From: Turritopsis dohrnii
Taxonomy: Eukaryota; Cnidaria; Hydrozoa; Anthoathecata; Oceaniidae
NCBI GenBank assembly: GCA_027922465.2
Contig: BQMF02000209.1
Coordinates: 620,001-684,000, forward strand
DNA: 64,000 nt
Reading direction: 5' to 3'
The first letter of the stretch is position 1, and each line of letters begins with the position of its first letter. Both the position numbers and the translations under genes were made by a program. The notes below the pieces were generated by a model. The model was not told the DNA's origin and made no database searches. It saw only the letters and a program-made list of their open reading frames with translations. Positions 44,796-55,950 of the stretch are shown here, piece after piece.

Positions 44796-45834
44796 TATTC
44801 TCGTTATGAACTTTAGAAGTAAATGATTTAATTGGATTAATTTTTACAAATGAAAATTCAAAATGCTCATAAAGATCATAAGAGACGTATTTGTTGTGAT
44901 GACAACAATAAAAACTTGCAAAGGAATGGATTGATAGAAGGTTTAAAAGTAAATATTTATCGCTGTGAATTTATGTTTTTCTTGAAACCATAGAAATACA
45001 AAAAAAGATACAATAACAACAAACTTCAGCTCTATTCAAATTTCTATTCAATTCTTAAACAATGCGGATCTATGCTTGTTGCCTCGCCTCATTCTCCTTT
45101 ATGCGATAATCATTATTTTTGAATTCTCGGTAAAACGTGAAATGAAAATTCAAAAACAAGTACCCTTAACAAGTTTATTTATATAAATAAACAGACTATC
45201 CTTATTAGGGCTTCTAAAAGCTACTTTTTGCAGAAAATCGGAACCGAAATTGTTTTGTTTATCTGTTAAAATAAAAAACAGTTGATTTTAAATGGTTTTA
45301 AAATATTGTTGACACTTTCTTAATTGTCGGCGAATAATTATCACACAGATAAAATAAATCTACCAATCAAAATCTCTGATATAAAAAATTTTGCGCAGGT
45401 GCACAGCTGTATTTTTTTAAGCTTATAAAAACAATCGTCTTTGGTGCAGAGTTTAAGTGAAAAGATGTTTCTGCCAAACCAGATTAAAATATATTATAGC
45501 ATACTTTTACACGGAGTCGTTTCAGGAAAAGAAGATGAAGTATTTTTCTCCAATTTTAGGCAGTCAAAATATACATGAATTAACGACAAAGTAGTGAAGT
45601 TGTGAATCATTCACACAACAAACTTATGCTTTTAAAAAATTGTGATTTGCTGTGGAAAGAAAGATTGAACTGAATATTTCGAACCAAAACAGAAAGGAGG
45701 AAACAGATATGGCAAGTTTTTCTAATTTCCTTTTGTAAACCATTACAGTTTTGCTTTTTAAATGATAGTCAAAAAAAGTTTGTTCTTTCGTCAGCGCTCT
45801 TTATTTTTATTTATGTTTTATTGTTGTTCTTCAG
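44796..45834. other. Upstream region of NLR gene 2
   Basis: AT-rich. A possible first coding exon starts at ATGGCA (45709), but no splice pair from it into the HEPN exon is convincing. The promoter was not identified. Confidence 0.3.
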
Positions 45835-46345
45835 ACATCCCCAGATCTTTGCATTAACAGCTCAGATGTGAATCTAATGCGCCTGGCTTTGCTAACAAGA
45901 AAAGTTGGTTCAAAGTACGCAAAACAAATTATATTCAAGCATTTTCCAAAAGATCCTATTCTTCTGTATAACGCCTTAGTTCCTTACAAGAAAAACTTGG
46001 GTAATCTTTATCAAGATCAATATCAGATACTGTTTGACACAACAACTTTGGGTACCAATATAGATGAATGTGATTTAACATTGCTTGGAAAGATCTTAAG
46101 GTTAAAGAATGATCCAAACTCAAACAACATGGAAGATCTTTTGAAAGCTCGAAATTGGATTGCTCATCCTGGATCGACACCTATCCCAATCCAATTGTAT
46201 ACACAAAAGTTTAATGACGCTAAAGCAATCTTGAAAAGACTTGGTGCCAATGATGCAGAAATCGAGTATTTTCGTCATGCAAGAATCGATAATTCGCAAA
46301 AAATCATCGAAGATTTGTTAAAAGACATCAGAAATGAATTGCCTC
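45835..46345 (+). CDS. NLR gene 2, HEPN exon (DZIP3-like)
   Basis: The exon opens after TTGTTCTTCAG (45834) and closes at CCTC|GTAAGT in phase 1. A later acceptor at 45844 would give phase 1 on the left as well. It encodes about 170 residues: a pair of helical stretches, then TTLGTNIDECDLTLLGKILR and ARNWIAHPGS. The latter has Arg-Asn-x3-His (46150-46167), the R-x4-6-H motif of HEPN domains, and the layout (LYxxxxxP...FDxTxL..LLR...) matches the DZIP3/hRUL138-type HEPN found in many invertebrate NLRs. HEPN domains are often RNases or RNA-binding dimers. Its donor phase lets it join the Death exon at 52132. The true start codon is unresolved. Confidence 0.72.
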
Positions 46346-47643
46346 GTAAGTTGATATTTATTCAAAAAACAAATATAATTTTGAAACCCAAACCAACATA
46401 GATGGAACTCGCATCTTTTATCCAAACGTGTGCTTCAAAAATCGTTCTCAACTTCTTATAGCTACAACGTTTGTGTAAAGTCCAAAATGCGCTTTCCATG
46501 TTTCCTCCAATCAGCCTGATAAGATCTATAACCAGGACAAATACTGGAAATTTTTCTATTTTGACAAACTCTTGATATAAACAGGTTTCGGATTCCATGA
46601 CGGGCCCTAAATATGAAGCCCTAGATATCACTTGATGGTGATGTCAGTCAAGAGAAAACGAAAGTTTCCAGAAATTAATTACTTATTTATTTATTTATTT
46701 ATTTATTTATTATTCATTTGCTTTAAATCAATATTTCAAAAGATACCAGAGCATAAAATTTCAAATGACGTCATGTTTTTTATAAGCAACCAAGGTCAGA
46801 CCTTAGTAGTAATGTTGCTTAATTTGTTGCTAAGAATTGTGTTTCCAGTCTTGAATACCTTTTGTGTATACATTTTTGGAAAGCTTATTTACATTTCTGA
46901 AAGCCATGTTAAAAATTAAAAATTTTAAATTTTTAGAGTCAAAGAAAATGAATCGTAGCTCCATTTACAAAATGTGTTTAGTTTGAACTATGTGTTTTAC
47001 ACTTTTGTAATCATAAGACATAGAGTGAAAAACTCAAATAAAGTTTTTTCAGTTATCTTCAATTTCTCTAAAACATCGTTTTTTGTTATCATATTTTTCC
47101 TTTACAAGAGCATAACTCATGATCTGTTCAAAATTAAAAGATAAAAAAAGCGTTTTTAGATCAATCCTCCAGCTTCCAGCCAAATCTCAATCTCTGAGCA
47201 CTTTTTAACAGCCATTGAAACATTTTACCCAGATGGAAATGAAGAAGGAGATAGATTGGAAACATGTCTATAAGACAAATTGGGTGAAAATCTTGATTAC
47301 TTAGAAATCCTTCAAAATTACATGGAACGAACAGGGTTTTACACATCAAAATGTGTTTTTACACTAATCACAGGAGATGATGATAGGTGCAATGCAAATG
47401 TTATTAGTGACATTCATGATTCTGATGCTGACTAAATTCAACACCAAAAAGTTTGTAAAAAAGGAAAACCGTTCTGCAAGTTAATAATTTTGATAGCTTC
47501 AATATCCTGAGACATTTCGTGTAATTAAAATCTTAACTTCGCGAATATTTTCGAATCTAAAATTCTGATTGACACACTATCCATTTCTTGACTGTTCTGA
47601 CACAGGTTTTATTATACAATACATTGCTCTTGGAATAAAACAA

Positions 47644-47755
47644 GCGCGCAGTATTACGAAGAGCGCGCAGAATAGTCGCTGACAGCGCGCAGTAAAAGCT
47701 TACACAAGAGCGCGCAGTAAAAGGGAAACGCGCAGTGTGTCTTGATGGCGCGCAG
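47644..47755. repeat. GCGCGCAG cluster
   Basis: Five exact GCGCGCAG words (47644, 47663, 47685, 47710, 47748) plus ACGCGCAG at about 47728, spaced roughly 19-25 bp in an otherwise AT-rich intron. Sequence between the words is not repeated. Confidence 0.75.
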
Positions 47756-47865
47756 TTTGACCCTTCTGGGCCATCGAACATATGCTTATAGTAAGAACTT
47801 GTTTTCGCTTAAACATTATATAACACAATAAAGGAAAGTAATAGCCTGACTTCATAGACCTTTAA

Positions 47866-48259
47866 AAGTTATTTGGTTAAGACCTTCGAGCATTTTACCT
47901 AAGTATGGCTCATTTGGCTTGCACGCAGTACTTGGGTTCAATTTATGGCCACTTGACAGCAGTTGAAAATTTTTCTAATAAGGACCATGATCAGTTATGG
48001 CTTCTTTAGCAAATATTACAAATTTTTTAATTGCCCATGCGCAATTTTGGATTTCACTATGTGGACACTTGACAGCCCTTACAAAACTTACTTGATGAAG
48101 ACGTTCATGTGTTTTGCCTGATTATGACTGATTTTGCTTGTATCAACAGTCTTTTACTGCGCAGGCGCGATTTTGGTTTTTATTATTTGGCCACCTGATA
48201 GCCCTGGAAAAGTTACCTGGTGAAGACCTTCATGGTGTTTACTTAATTAAGGCTCATTT
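47866..48259. repeat. Three imperfect repeats with GCGCAATTTTGG and CACTTGACAGCC words
   Basis: Three diverged copies of a block containing GTTA(C/T)(T/C)TGGTGAAGACCTTC and CATTT/TTGCTT, at 47866, 48086 and 48209, each after GGCCACTTGACAGC-type text. Non-coding. Confidence 0.6.
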
Positions 48260-48264
48260 CAACC

Positions 48265-48355
48265 ATAAAGGTGTTTACTACATTTGTCGTAGGTTTACTA
48301 GCTACATTTGTCGGAGTTACTATATTTGTCGTAGGTTTACTACATTTGTCGGAAC
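48265..48355. repeat. TACTACATTTGTCG short tandem repeat
   Basis: Four copies of TACTA(C/G/T)ATTTGTCG separated by TAGGTT or GGAGT. Confidence 0.8.
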
Positions 48356-49536
48356 ATCTAATATTACAATTGCATTATAGCCAAACGGGCATTTTATTTT
48401 AAACAAGAGCCAGATGGCGCAAAACGGTAGCAGCAATTGTACTTAAAATTATGAAAAGTTACTACAAAGTTCTTTGAGGCTTGTGTTTTTTTATATCTCA
48501 CTGATGGAAAACAGGCATAAACCATAAATATATTAAAATGATTAGTTAGTGTAAATAGGGTCTAATCATAAACCACCAGAAATTAATTTATTAAAAAGAC
48601 AAAAGAATTATACATGCGTGAGCCACACATTTTTTTATAAGAAAAATTTTAAGACCATATGTAGAAAAAAGCCACGCGTTTTGAAAAAAATATTATGTTT
48701 TTAAAATTATAATTTCATGAAACCAAAAATGAATTCAAACAAATAACTGCCTTTTTAAATTAGATCTCTGAAAGTCTTAATACACTAAACAGTGTAGTAG
48801 CTAACAACAAACGAGCTAACAAGAAGTTTCGAACTGATAGGCTTTACTAACAAGAAAAACAATATATAACCAAATTTGAAGTATCGATGTATTTTCAGCA
48901 AGCATAAGTAATTAAAACTTCCATTTTTATGCAGACCTATTTGATTTATATTCATTCTTTCATGAATTATTTCATATAATATCAAAGAAAACGTCTTTTT
49001 AAATGTTTGATATGTAAAACCTTTCGAAGGCTGCGTTCCTTCATTAGAATTTGGGTTACGTTATTAGCGGAGTCTCGCGGACTCTAAATCGCAGACTAAT
49101 TGCCATTTCGGCCGGAGGAGTAGGAGTAGGAGTAGGAGTCCACGGGTGTTTTAATACGGTATTCGCTTTCGCTGCTACCGTAATAAATGATGGATATTGG
49201 GTCACTAAAATAAAGCTAGCAGGGGCGGATCCAGGGTTAGGCAACTTAGGCAAATGCCTAACCCAAAATCAGTTAAATAATGTCTTTCACAAATTGAAAA
49301 AGGTATTGTATTACAATAATCAGAAAATAATCGAAAATATCAAGAGATTCCCTCATCAATCCGATATCCTTTCTTTTTCGCAAATAGGATTATTCTCCGG
49401 CGAGGCGCGGCGCGCGCCATGATGTTACAAATTAATGTTTTTTACAGCTTGAGTTTATAGGTATTGATTCTGCCCGGAAAACGACTTCTCATAGTTACAT
49501 TGACAACACAGACTAGTGCCTAACGCTCACCTAGGC

Positions 49537-49690
49537 GAAGAAAATTTGCCTAAGGAGCCCCGGGTTTACACACTTTAATGAATGAACTGGAAGAAAATTT
49601 GCCTAAGGTACAACCATGGGTTAACACTTTATTGAATGAACCAGAAGAAAATTTGCCTAAGGTACAACCATGGGTTTACACACTTTATTG
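49537..49690. repeat. 66-bp tandem repeat inside the transposon
   Basis: Three imperfect copies with GAAGAAAATTTGCCTAAGG and the GGGTTTACACACTTTATTGA block. Confidence 0.75.
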
Positions 49691-50489
49691 AATGAATGGT
49701 CACCAAGTCTGCACAAAACGACGTGGGAGACCTTCGAATTAGACCCAGTTCAACATGGATTCGCTATCGTTGCAGCTTTTGATAGCAATAATGAAGTATT
49801 AATCAGGAAATTTTGAATTCACTTAATACATCTGTTGAAAACAGACTTCAAAATCTAGGAAAAGCATTTTTTTCGAGTCATGTCTCTTCTTTTGCTTATG
49901 CGAAATGAAAACATTGTGGCTGCTTTAAAGCAAGTGTTTTATTTTATGTGATATAAATGATTAGCATGGATTATTAGCACCATAATTCGTTGACCATAAG
50001 TATGACGACAGTTAATTATTAGCTCAGCTATGTATAATAAGTTTGTTTGTGTCAACTGAACCGAAGCCTTTTCTTTATTGATTAATGATGTATATAAATA
50101 TTTTTGGTATCTGTTTCTGTTAACCAAAAATACATCTGTAAAAATGTTATGGAGTTACGTTTGAATGACTGAGTTTATAATACACAAAGTCATTGTTATT
50201 TTTCTGAGTTGTTTTGCGTAGGCAGCTGCATGGTTTTTTTAGCACCAGTATCTCAACCTGGTAACTTATTTGTACAGTTCAGTATATAATTTTTCTTGGT
50301 TCGAGATGACTGTCTGGTTTTGAATTAAAGAACTTTAAAAGGATCCTGTGTCCAAAATGATATGAACCAATATGATAGAGATCAAAAAGCCTCTTGTTAG
50401 TATTACTTACTCCCAGTTTCTGAGATATGTATTTAATTTTTAAAATCTTACATTCACTTTATGCAATGCATATATTTTATGATATGTAA

Positions 50490-50886
50490 CAGTGTTGGAT
50501 CTAGAGGTATGTCGAAATTTGCCCAATTTGATGTGACAATGGCAGATTTAAAAGAACTTGTGGTTGTATAAATCATGATCAGTGGTCTTATGAAGAGCTA
50601 TTTGAAACTCGTAACATTAAGAAATCCAGAGTACTCGCCATTTTAATTTACCACTGCTAGAAAATTGCTGATTTTAGAAAAAGTTGGCGCGGAAAGGTCA
50701 AACATCGCCGCGTTAAAATGTCGAGAAATTCCCTAAGGTTTAAGATAAAAAAAGTTCCAAGTCTTGCAGGGGAAGTGTGTTCACCGTAGATTCAAAACAA
50801 ACAAAATTCCTTTAATTACGGGATGTATCCCGTAATTACGGGATCCCTCTATTTACGGTTGTCCCTGACTGCTAGATCCGCCACTG
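50490..50886. mobile_element. Nested miniature element, CAGTGGCGGATCTAG ends
   Basis: 397 bp bounded by CAGTGTTGGATCTAG and, inverted, CAGTGGCGGATCTAG, lying within the larger element at 49220-52071. The interior has a CCCGTAATTACGGG palindrome (50829-50842). No clear target duplication. Confidence 0.55.
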
Positions 50887-52131
50887 TATAATAAGATAGT
50901 ATATAGGTTAACTTTCTCATCGCAAGTTATCATTAATACTATATCTTTCTAATTTACTATAGAGAGAAAGGGCTTTCACTCTGAGTGAGTGATAAGAAAA
51001 TGAAGTTATATATTGAGAGTTTATACACATAAACAAAGAATAAACATCTTATTACATAATTATCTATTGTATCATTTCATAATTTTTAAATCAAAATATC
51101 TGCCCAAGGAAACAGAATTTCCAAAAACTATAAGACTTCTGAAACAACTTTGTGCATTCTATCATCCCTCGAAATATCATTTTGGATGCAGAAACACTTT
51201 AACATCTTTGGAGTTATTCTTTCATTTTATAAAAACCACCTACGTTCTGTCTTCTTTTGAAAAAGGTAATTACCTAATGTTTTAGTTTGACTTCTTGTTT
51301 CCTATGCTACATTAAATTCTGGAAAAAATGTTGTAGCTCTTATTAGAGAGGAAGCAGTACATAATTTATCTGTTGTTGTGTAGTTTTATATATATAGGTT
51401 CTTGGACTTGTCTCAGGGATTTCTGGAAGCACCATCTTTATATTGTGGTTGATATTAATTATTGTTTTTATTTTGCTCCCGGATAATGATCAAGGAGCTT
51501 GTCTCTAACTTTGATTTTGGTCATTTTACTCTATTTCTTAACATGATTTCTTTTCTTTTCTTTCTATATGACCATCTTAACCAGTACATAGATGAAATAT
51601 CATGTATTTATCTGAATGCTCCAATCTATCATGGTATAGGTGATTGAAAATTTATTTATTTGATTCATTACAAGTATGTTTTCATTTGGTGGATTCTTCC
51701 TGTTCATGTACAAGCAATCAAGAAAATGAAGAAGATAACAGATGAAATATACAATTTATTGGTTATTTACTTAACCTCCAATCTGGCAGAAAATATTATT
51801 TTGGCCTACATAACGTAGTTCAATACATTATATTCATACTCAATTAGTTTTCTTTTGTTTATTTCCCTTATTCCATTATTTCAGCAATACAGGCTTGCAT
51901 TATAACACTCCTTACGTCAGGACGAATTAATTCGAGTTAATATTTTTTACATTTCGAAAAGTATGTATTAGATTGGGCGTAAACTGGCGTAAATTTCATC
52001 GATTGCGCCCTTATGTGTGTTTGGCAAAAAAAAATTTGCCTAACCCTTAAAAAATCCTAGATCCGCCCCTGGCTAGAATCAGGTAAAAGCAATAGATGAG
52101 TCTTTTTTACAAAATACATGCTGTTCTTTAG

Positions 52132-52395
52132 GTTCGATAGTTTTACGGGAAGCACTTCATATCGTTTGTAAGGATATTGAAGACGGATGGAGAGATCTTG
52201 CAATATCACTTGATATAGATGTGCATGTTGTTGACGGTATTGCACAAGAGAACATTACGAATGAAGAGAAGATGAACAAGTGCTTTGAATGCAAATCATT
52301 TAATATTTCATGGAACCATCTCAAGCAGAAGTTGATAATGCAGAATCGTGAACACATCGTAGGAGAGATTATTAAACATACATACATTACAACAG
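52132..52395 (+). CDS. NLR gene 2, Death-domain exon
   Basis: 264 nt, phase 1 at both ends (TTCTTTAG|GT, ACAACAG|GTTAGA), the same length as its counterpart at 19607-19870. Death-domain pattern DGWRDLAISLDIDVHVVDGI and SWNHLKQKL. A hAT-like element ends only 60 bp upstream of the acceptor. The donor GTTAGA is weaker than the GTAAGA used by gene 1. Confidence 0.75.
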
Positions 52396-52479
52396 GTTAG
52401 ATTAACTTCAACGTCACCAGGATATCAAATCTTTTTTTAATTAGATATTACTTTAAAATACCGTTATCCGATCATTTAG

Positions 52480-55073
52480 GCTTAAAAGAACTTAGCAATG
52501 GGCTACAAAATCACTACAAATCAAGACTGGAGCATGTTCAAGCAACAGATCCCTGTAGTAAATGGCCATTAACTTCCATACCACGCATGAGTCAATATAT
52601 CAACTTATATATGAGCAACGATATTGGAAAGAAGGATAGCAAACCAAATTCTGATCGCAAATTTAATCTGAATAATCAGTTCAATTTACGTAAAAAGATT
52701 GAAATGCAGGACATTTTGAAAAACGATAGTGATGATTTTGTTCTCATCCAAGGTATTGGTGGAATTGGTAAAAGCACCCTAGCAGACCTGTTAGTTTTGC
52801 AATGGTCTTCCAAAGAACTACTTCACGATATCAAACTATTGTTTTATATAAAATGCAGAGAAATCGAAAAACTAGAGGAAGAAACACTTAAAGATTTTGC
52901 TATTAATTATTTTGCATCGTTGTGCGATGAAAGAACCTTTGTTGATTACAAAGACATTATTGGCAAGCATGTTCTTTTTATGTTTGATGGTGTTGACGAG
53001 TTGGAAAGCACAAAGCTATCTAAACTCAGTGACATGTTGACCAAGAACTTTTGCAAACCATCCGAAGGCTTTCGTGTTTGCGTTACAGGAAGACCCAATG
53101 CTATTCAACAAGTGATGTTAAATGATAAATTACAAAACTTAAAATTAATAGATCTGATGGGATTAGCACCCGAGAACCAAAAGTCATTCATTGAGAAACA
53201 GTACCATGATCGCCAAGATAAGGAGCAGATGGTTTCAGAAATGATCAAAATTATCGAAAGTAACCCAGAACTCAAATCGTTGGCCACGATTCCATTATAT
53301 TTGCAAATCTTATGCTACATCTATGATCAGGGGAACGGTCTTGAAGACGTGACTTCAAGCATTAGCGCAAATTTGGTAGTGTGTCTTTACATCATTCAGA
53401 ACTGTCACAAAGAACTTGGTTTATCCAACGTTGATCTTCATAATGTTGCTTGTCATAAGAAAGTTGTCCAGATAATGATTGAACTTGGGAAAATTTCGTC
53501 TTTGAGTAACCATCCAGTTAGCTCAGATATGGAAAAGTGCGGTGTCCTGGTCAAGTATGGTTCAACCAAAAAGGGTTTCGGATTTCACTTCCAGCATTTG
53601 ATTTTTTCCGAATTCTTTTGTGGATTGTATTTATTTTCGAAATCTCGAAGCGAAATTTATGACATTTTCATGAATTTGAAATTTGATTCCTCGCTATGGA
53701 ATTCTTTACCAACTCTCATAGCCTTTCATACAACCATGTCGCAAGTAACCTCATTTGATAGTTTGGTACATTCTTTTCTGAAAGAGGTTGTGAAAGAAGC
53801 CAGATGGGAACAACTGCTGGATCGTCACATTGATTGGCTACTTGTCAAACTATTTGCCTGCCAGTTCCACTATGAAGCTGCCGCTTCCTATTATTTTCTG
53901 AAATGGCACGTTGCATCAAATAGGCTGCCTAAGTTTGTTGAGAAATTATTTAAATTGGTATTGGATTCCGTAGTTATTAATGACTCCTGGTGGACGTTGT
54001 TAGAATCTATATGTGAATCAAACCGGAAAGTTCCATCTCTATTAATTGATGCTGTTAACGGAGCGGATAAGATAAAAGTATGTATTGGGTCTCGTCAAAT
54101 GTTGAGTTATGTCTCTCGTGTATTTTCAACAGAACATAAGCTGCTAGTTTGCGACAAATTAATTTCGCTGGAGATTGTGAAAGATGTCCTGACTGATGAA
54201 GATTTGGAATGCATGAAGCCATTAATTATCAAGTCTAAGTTAATATTAATTATTCCAAATTTTAATGTAAAACTATTTATTTCGTTACTTACAGATGAAA
54301 AGGAGAATGTGCATGAAGGTTTCGTTAAATTAAAAACACTAATTATGACATACTTACCAAGGCAACTGATTGACTATCTGCCTAATCTCCAAACCTTTCG
54401 ACTGGTAGGGTGCAACCACATTCCTGAGGAATTTGCACCGATGCTATTATCATCTTTTATACGTGCAGAACTAAAACGCACGCTTCTCCTTGATGATTTG
54501 GTGCTCAGTAGTTGCTCCAATCAAGTGGTGGATACTATGTTACCGTGTGTTTTGCATATCAAAAGTTTGATAATTCATGAATGTATTATATCACCATGGT
54601 TATGGAAACATTTATCAAGTTTGATCGCAAATAGATCATGGAACTTTTTAAAGATTTCCTTTACTAATTGCAACGTCACAGATCATGATATTTTTATGTT
54701 GTCTTCTTGCTTCAGTAACATTAGGATATTAGAACTAAGTAATAATCCTGACATATCTGAAATGGGCATAAAAAAAATTGCTAATTCCATTCAACGACAA
54801 GTTGACGTTTATGGAATAGCGACCTTGAGAATGTTATTTTTATCGCATTTCAATGGTAACCTGTTGAAAGTCTTATTGCCAATAATACCGTACCTATTGG
54901 CATTGGAATTTACTCATTCAAAGTTTGATGTGAAGGATCTGAAGTTAATGAGAGACAAAATGCAGAATAGAGAAGAGAAATTCCTTCTAATGCTCTCTGA
55001 AGATGTTGGTGTCGATAAGAGAGTGGTTCATGATATATTCAAGGGTTTGCTTGTGGAATTAGTTTTTGTTTAG
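52480..55073 (+). CDS. NLR gene 2, NACHT-LRR receptor core
   Basis: The exon opens after TCATTTAG in phase 1, 84 bp after the Death exon, and ends at TAG 55071-55073. It gives 864 residues: linker (NHYKSRLEHVQ), NACHT with P-loop GIGGIGKST (52752-52778), Walker B FMFDGVDELES (52980-53012), FRVCVTGRPNA, and FQHLIFSEFFCGLYLF, then degenerate LRRs (FSNIRILELSNNPDISEMGI). It is a close paralogue of 22248-24778, nearly identical around the P-loop and more diverged in the LRR. The C-terminus is longer and different (ends VELVFV). With HEPN and Death exons upstream, the predicted receptor is HEPN-Death-NACHT-LRR, likely cytosolic. Confidence 0.88.
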
Positions 55074-55268
55074 ATTTTGATTGTAATATAAGCTGCTTTC
55101 TAAATAGTTTACAGGATTTGAACTGTTAGTTCCGTTATGATGAAAGGAAAAAAGAAAAGTTCTGAAAGTAGGGATAAGTTCGCTTCACCTACGTATGTAT
55201 GTGTATGATTCTTGAATGATTCAACAATTGATTGATTTTTCCTGAGTCAACCTGTATTAACACATCCG

Positions 55269-55274
55269 AATAAA
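55269..55274 (+). terminator. Polyadenylation signal, NLR gene 2
   Basis: AATAAA about 195 bp after the stop codon, the first in the 3' region. Confidence 0.5.
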
Positions 55275-55712
55275 TAAAGTGAGTCTTTACTTGAGAGTAT
55301 TTGTAAATTATAATGTAAGAAATACTAATATAGCTTTTTGACATGCTTTTACGTTCTATTTACTCCACGTTCGTTCATTTCCACCAAGAAGCGCGACATT
55401 CAAGAACGCGTATGCGCAAAATAATTTGGCCTGGGACACACATATTCACACAAATGCAGTCCAAATTTAGGCATAAGTGGTCAAAACTGAATATTTTCCA
55501 GGCTGATTAGGGAGATTCGTAAACTCGACGAGCCTGTTACACGAAAAAAATCAATTAATTGTGAGAATTTTTTTAAAACTGTTCTACTAAAACGGTAGTT
55601 CAGAGATTTAAAGCCTTAATATTTTCGTGTTTGCCTGTGAAGTTCTCCTTTGAGTAGCTATTTGATTGTAATATCAACTTTTTGATTAATAGTTTTGGAA
55701 CTTTCATTTCAG
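55275..55712. other. Intergenic stretch
   Basis: No gene seen. Confidence 0.3.
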
Positions 55713-55950
55713 CTGTGATGAAAGGGACGAAGCCTGGTTTAAAAATACAGATGCGTTCGGTTTGCCTTGGGGATCTGATAAAAATATTCCCAATCCGTAC
55801 TTGATGGTCCGTAAACGTTTCATAGAGCAAAATCATAAGCATATGATAATATTTTTCAAAACATTTTCGAGTCAACCTTACTGGAATTCAAATAAAAAAC
55901 TCATTAGTAAAAACATTTTTTATGGACTTGAAAGTATTTGTGAATTTTAA
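55713..55950 (+). CDS. Orphan exon or gene fragment
   Basis: After TTTCATTTCAG (55712) the frame is open to TAA at 55948. The first third is protein-like (CDERDEAWFKNTDAFGLPWG, then SDKNIPNPYLMV), and the rest becomes ordinary AT-rich text. It could be one exon of an unseen gene or a fragment carried in by a mobile element. No family recognised. Confidence 0.28.

Larger units (their letters stand above)
49220..52071. mobile_element. hAT-like TIR element in NLR gene 2 intron
   Basis: 2852 bp. The ends are inverted: left CAGGGGCGGATCCAGG, right (reversed) CAGGGGCGGATCTAGG, both with GGGTTAGGCAA nearby. GCTAG flanks both sides (49215-49219, 52072-52076). Removing the element and one GCTAG gives TAAAGCTAGAATCAG, which aligns with TAAAGATAGAATCAG at 19540-19554 in NLR gene 1, so the empty site is preserved in the paralogue. 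No transposase frame is recognised. The TIR suggests hAT, but a 5-bp duplication is short for hAT. Confidence 0.78.
46346..52131 (+). other. Intron between HEPN and Death exons, NLR gene 2
   Basis: 5.8 kb, phase 1. It contains a TTTA run (46683-46710), the repeat blocks at 47644-48355, a segment (48368-48403) homologous to intron 3 of NLR gene 1, a GGAGTA run (49117-49139), and the 2.85-kb transposon at 49220-52071. No other domain exon recognised, but additional phase-1 exons could be hidden. Confidence 0.5.

Noticed and set aside
49051..49422. 123-codon frame crossing the left end of the hAT-like element
   Set aside because: It crosses a transposon boundary and contains a GGAGTA repeat, so it is not a conserved coding unit.
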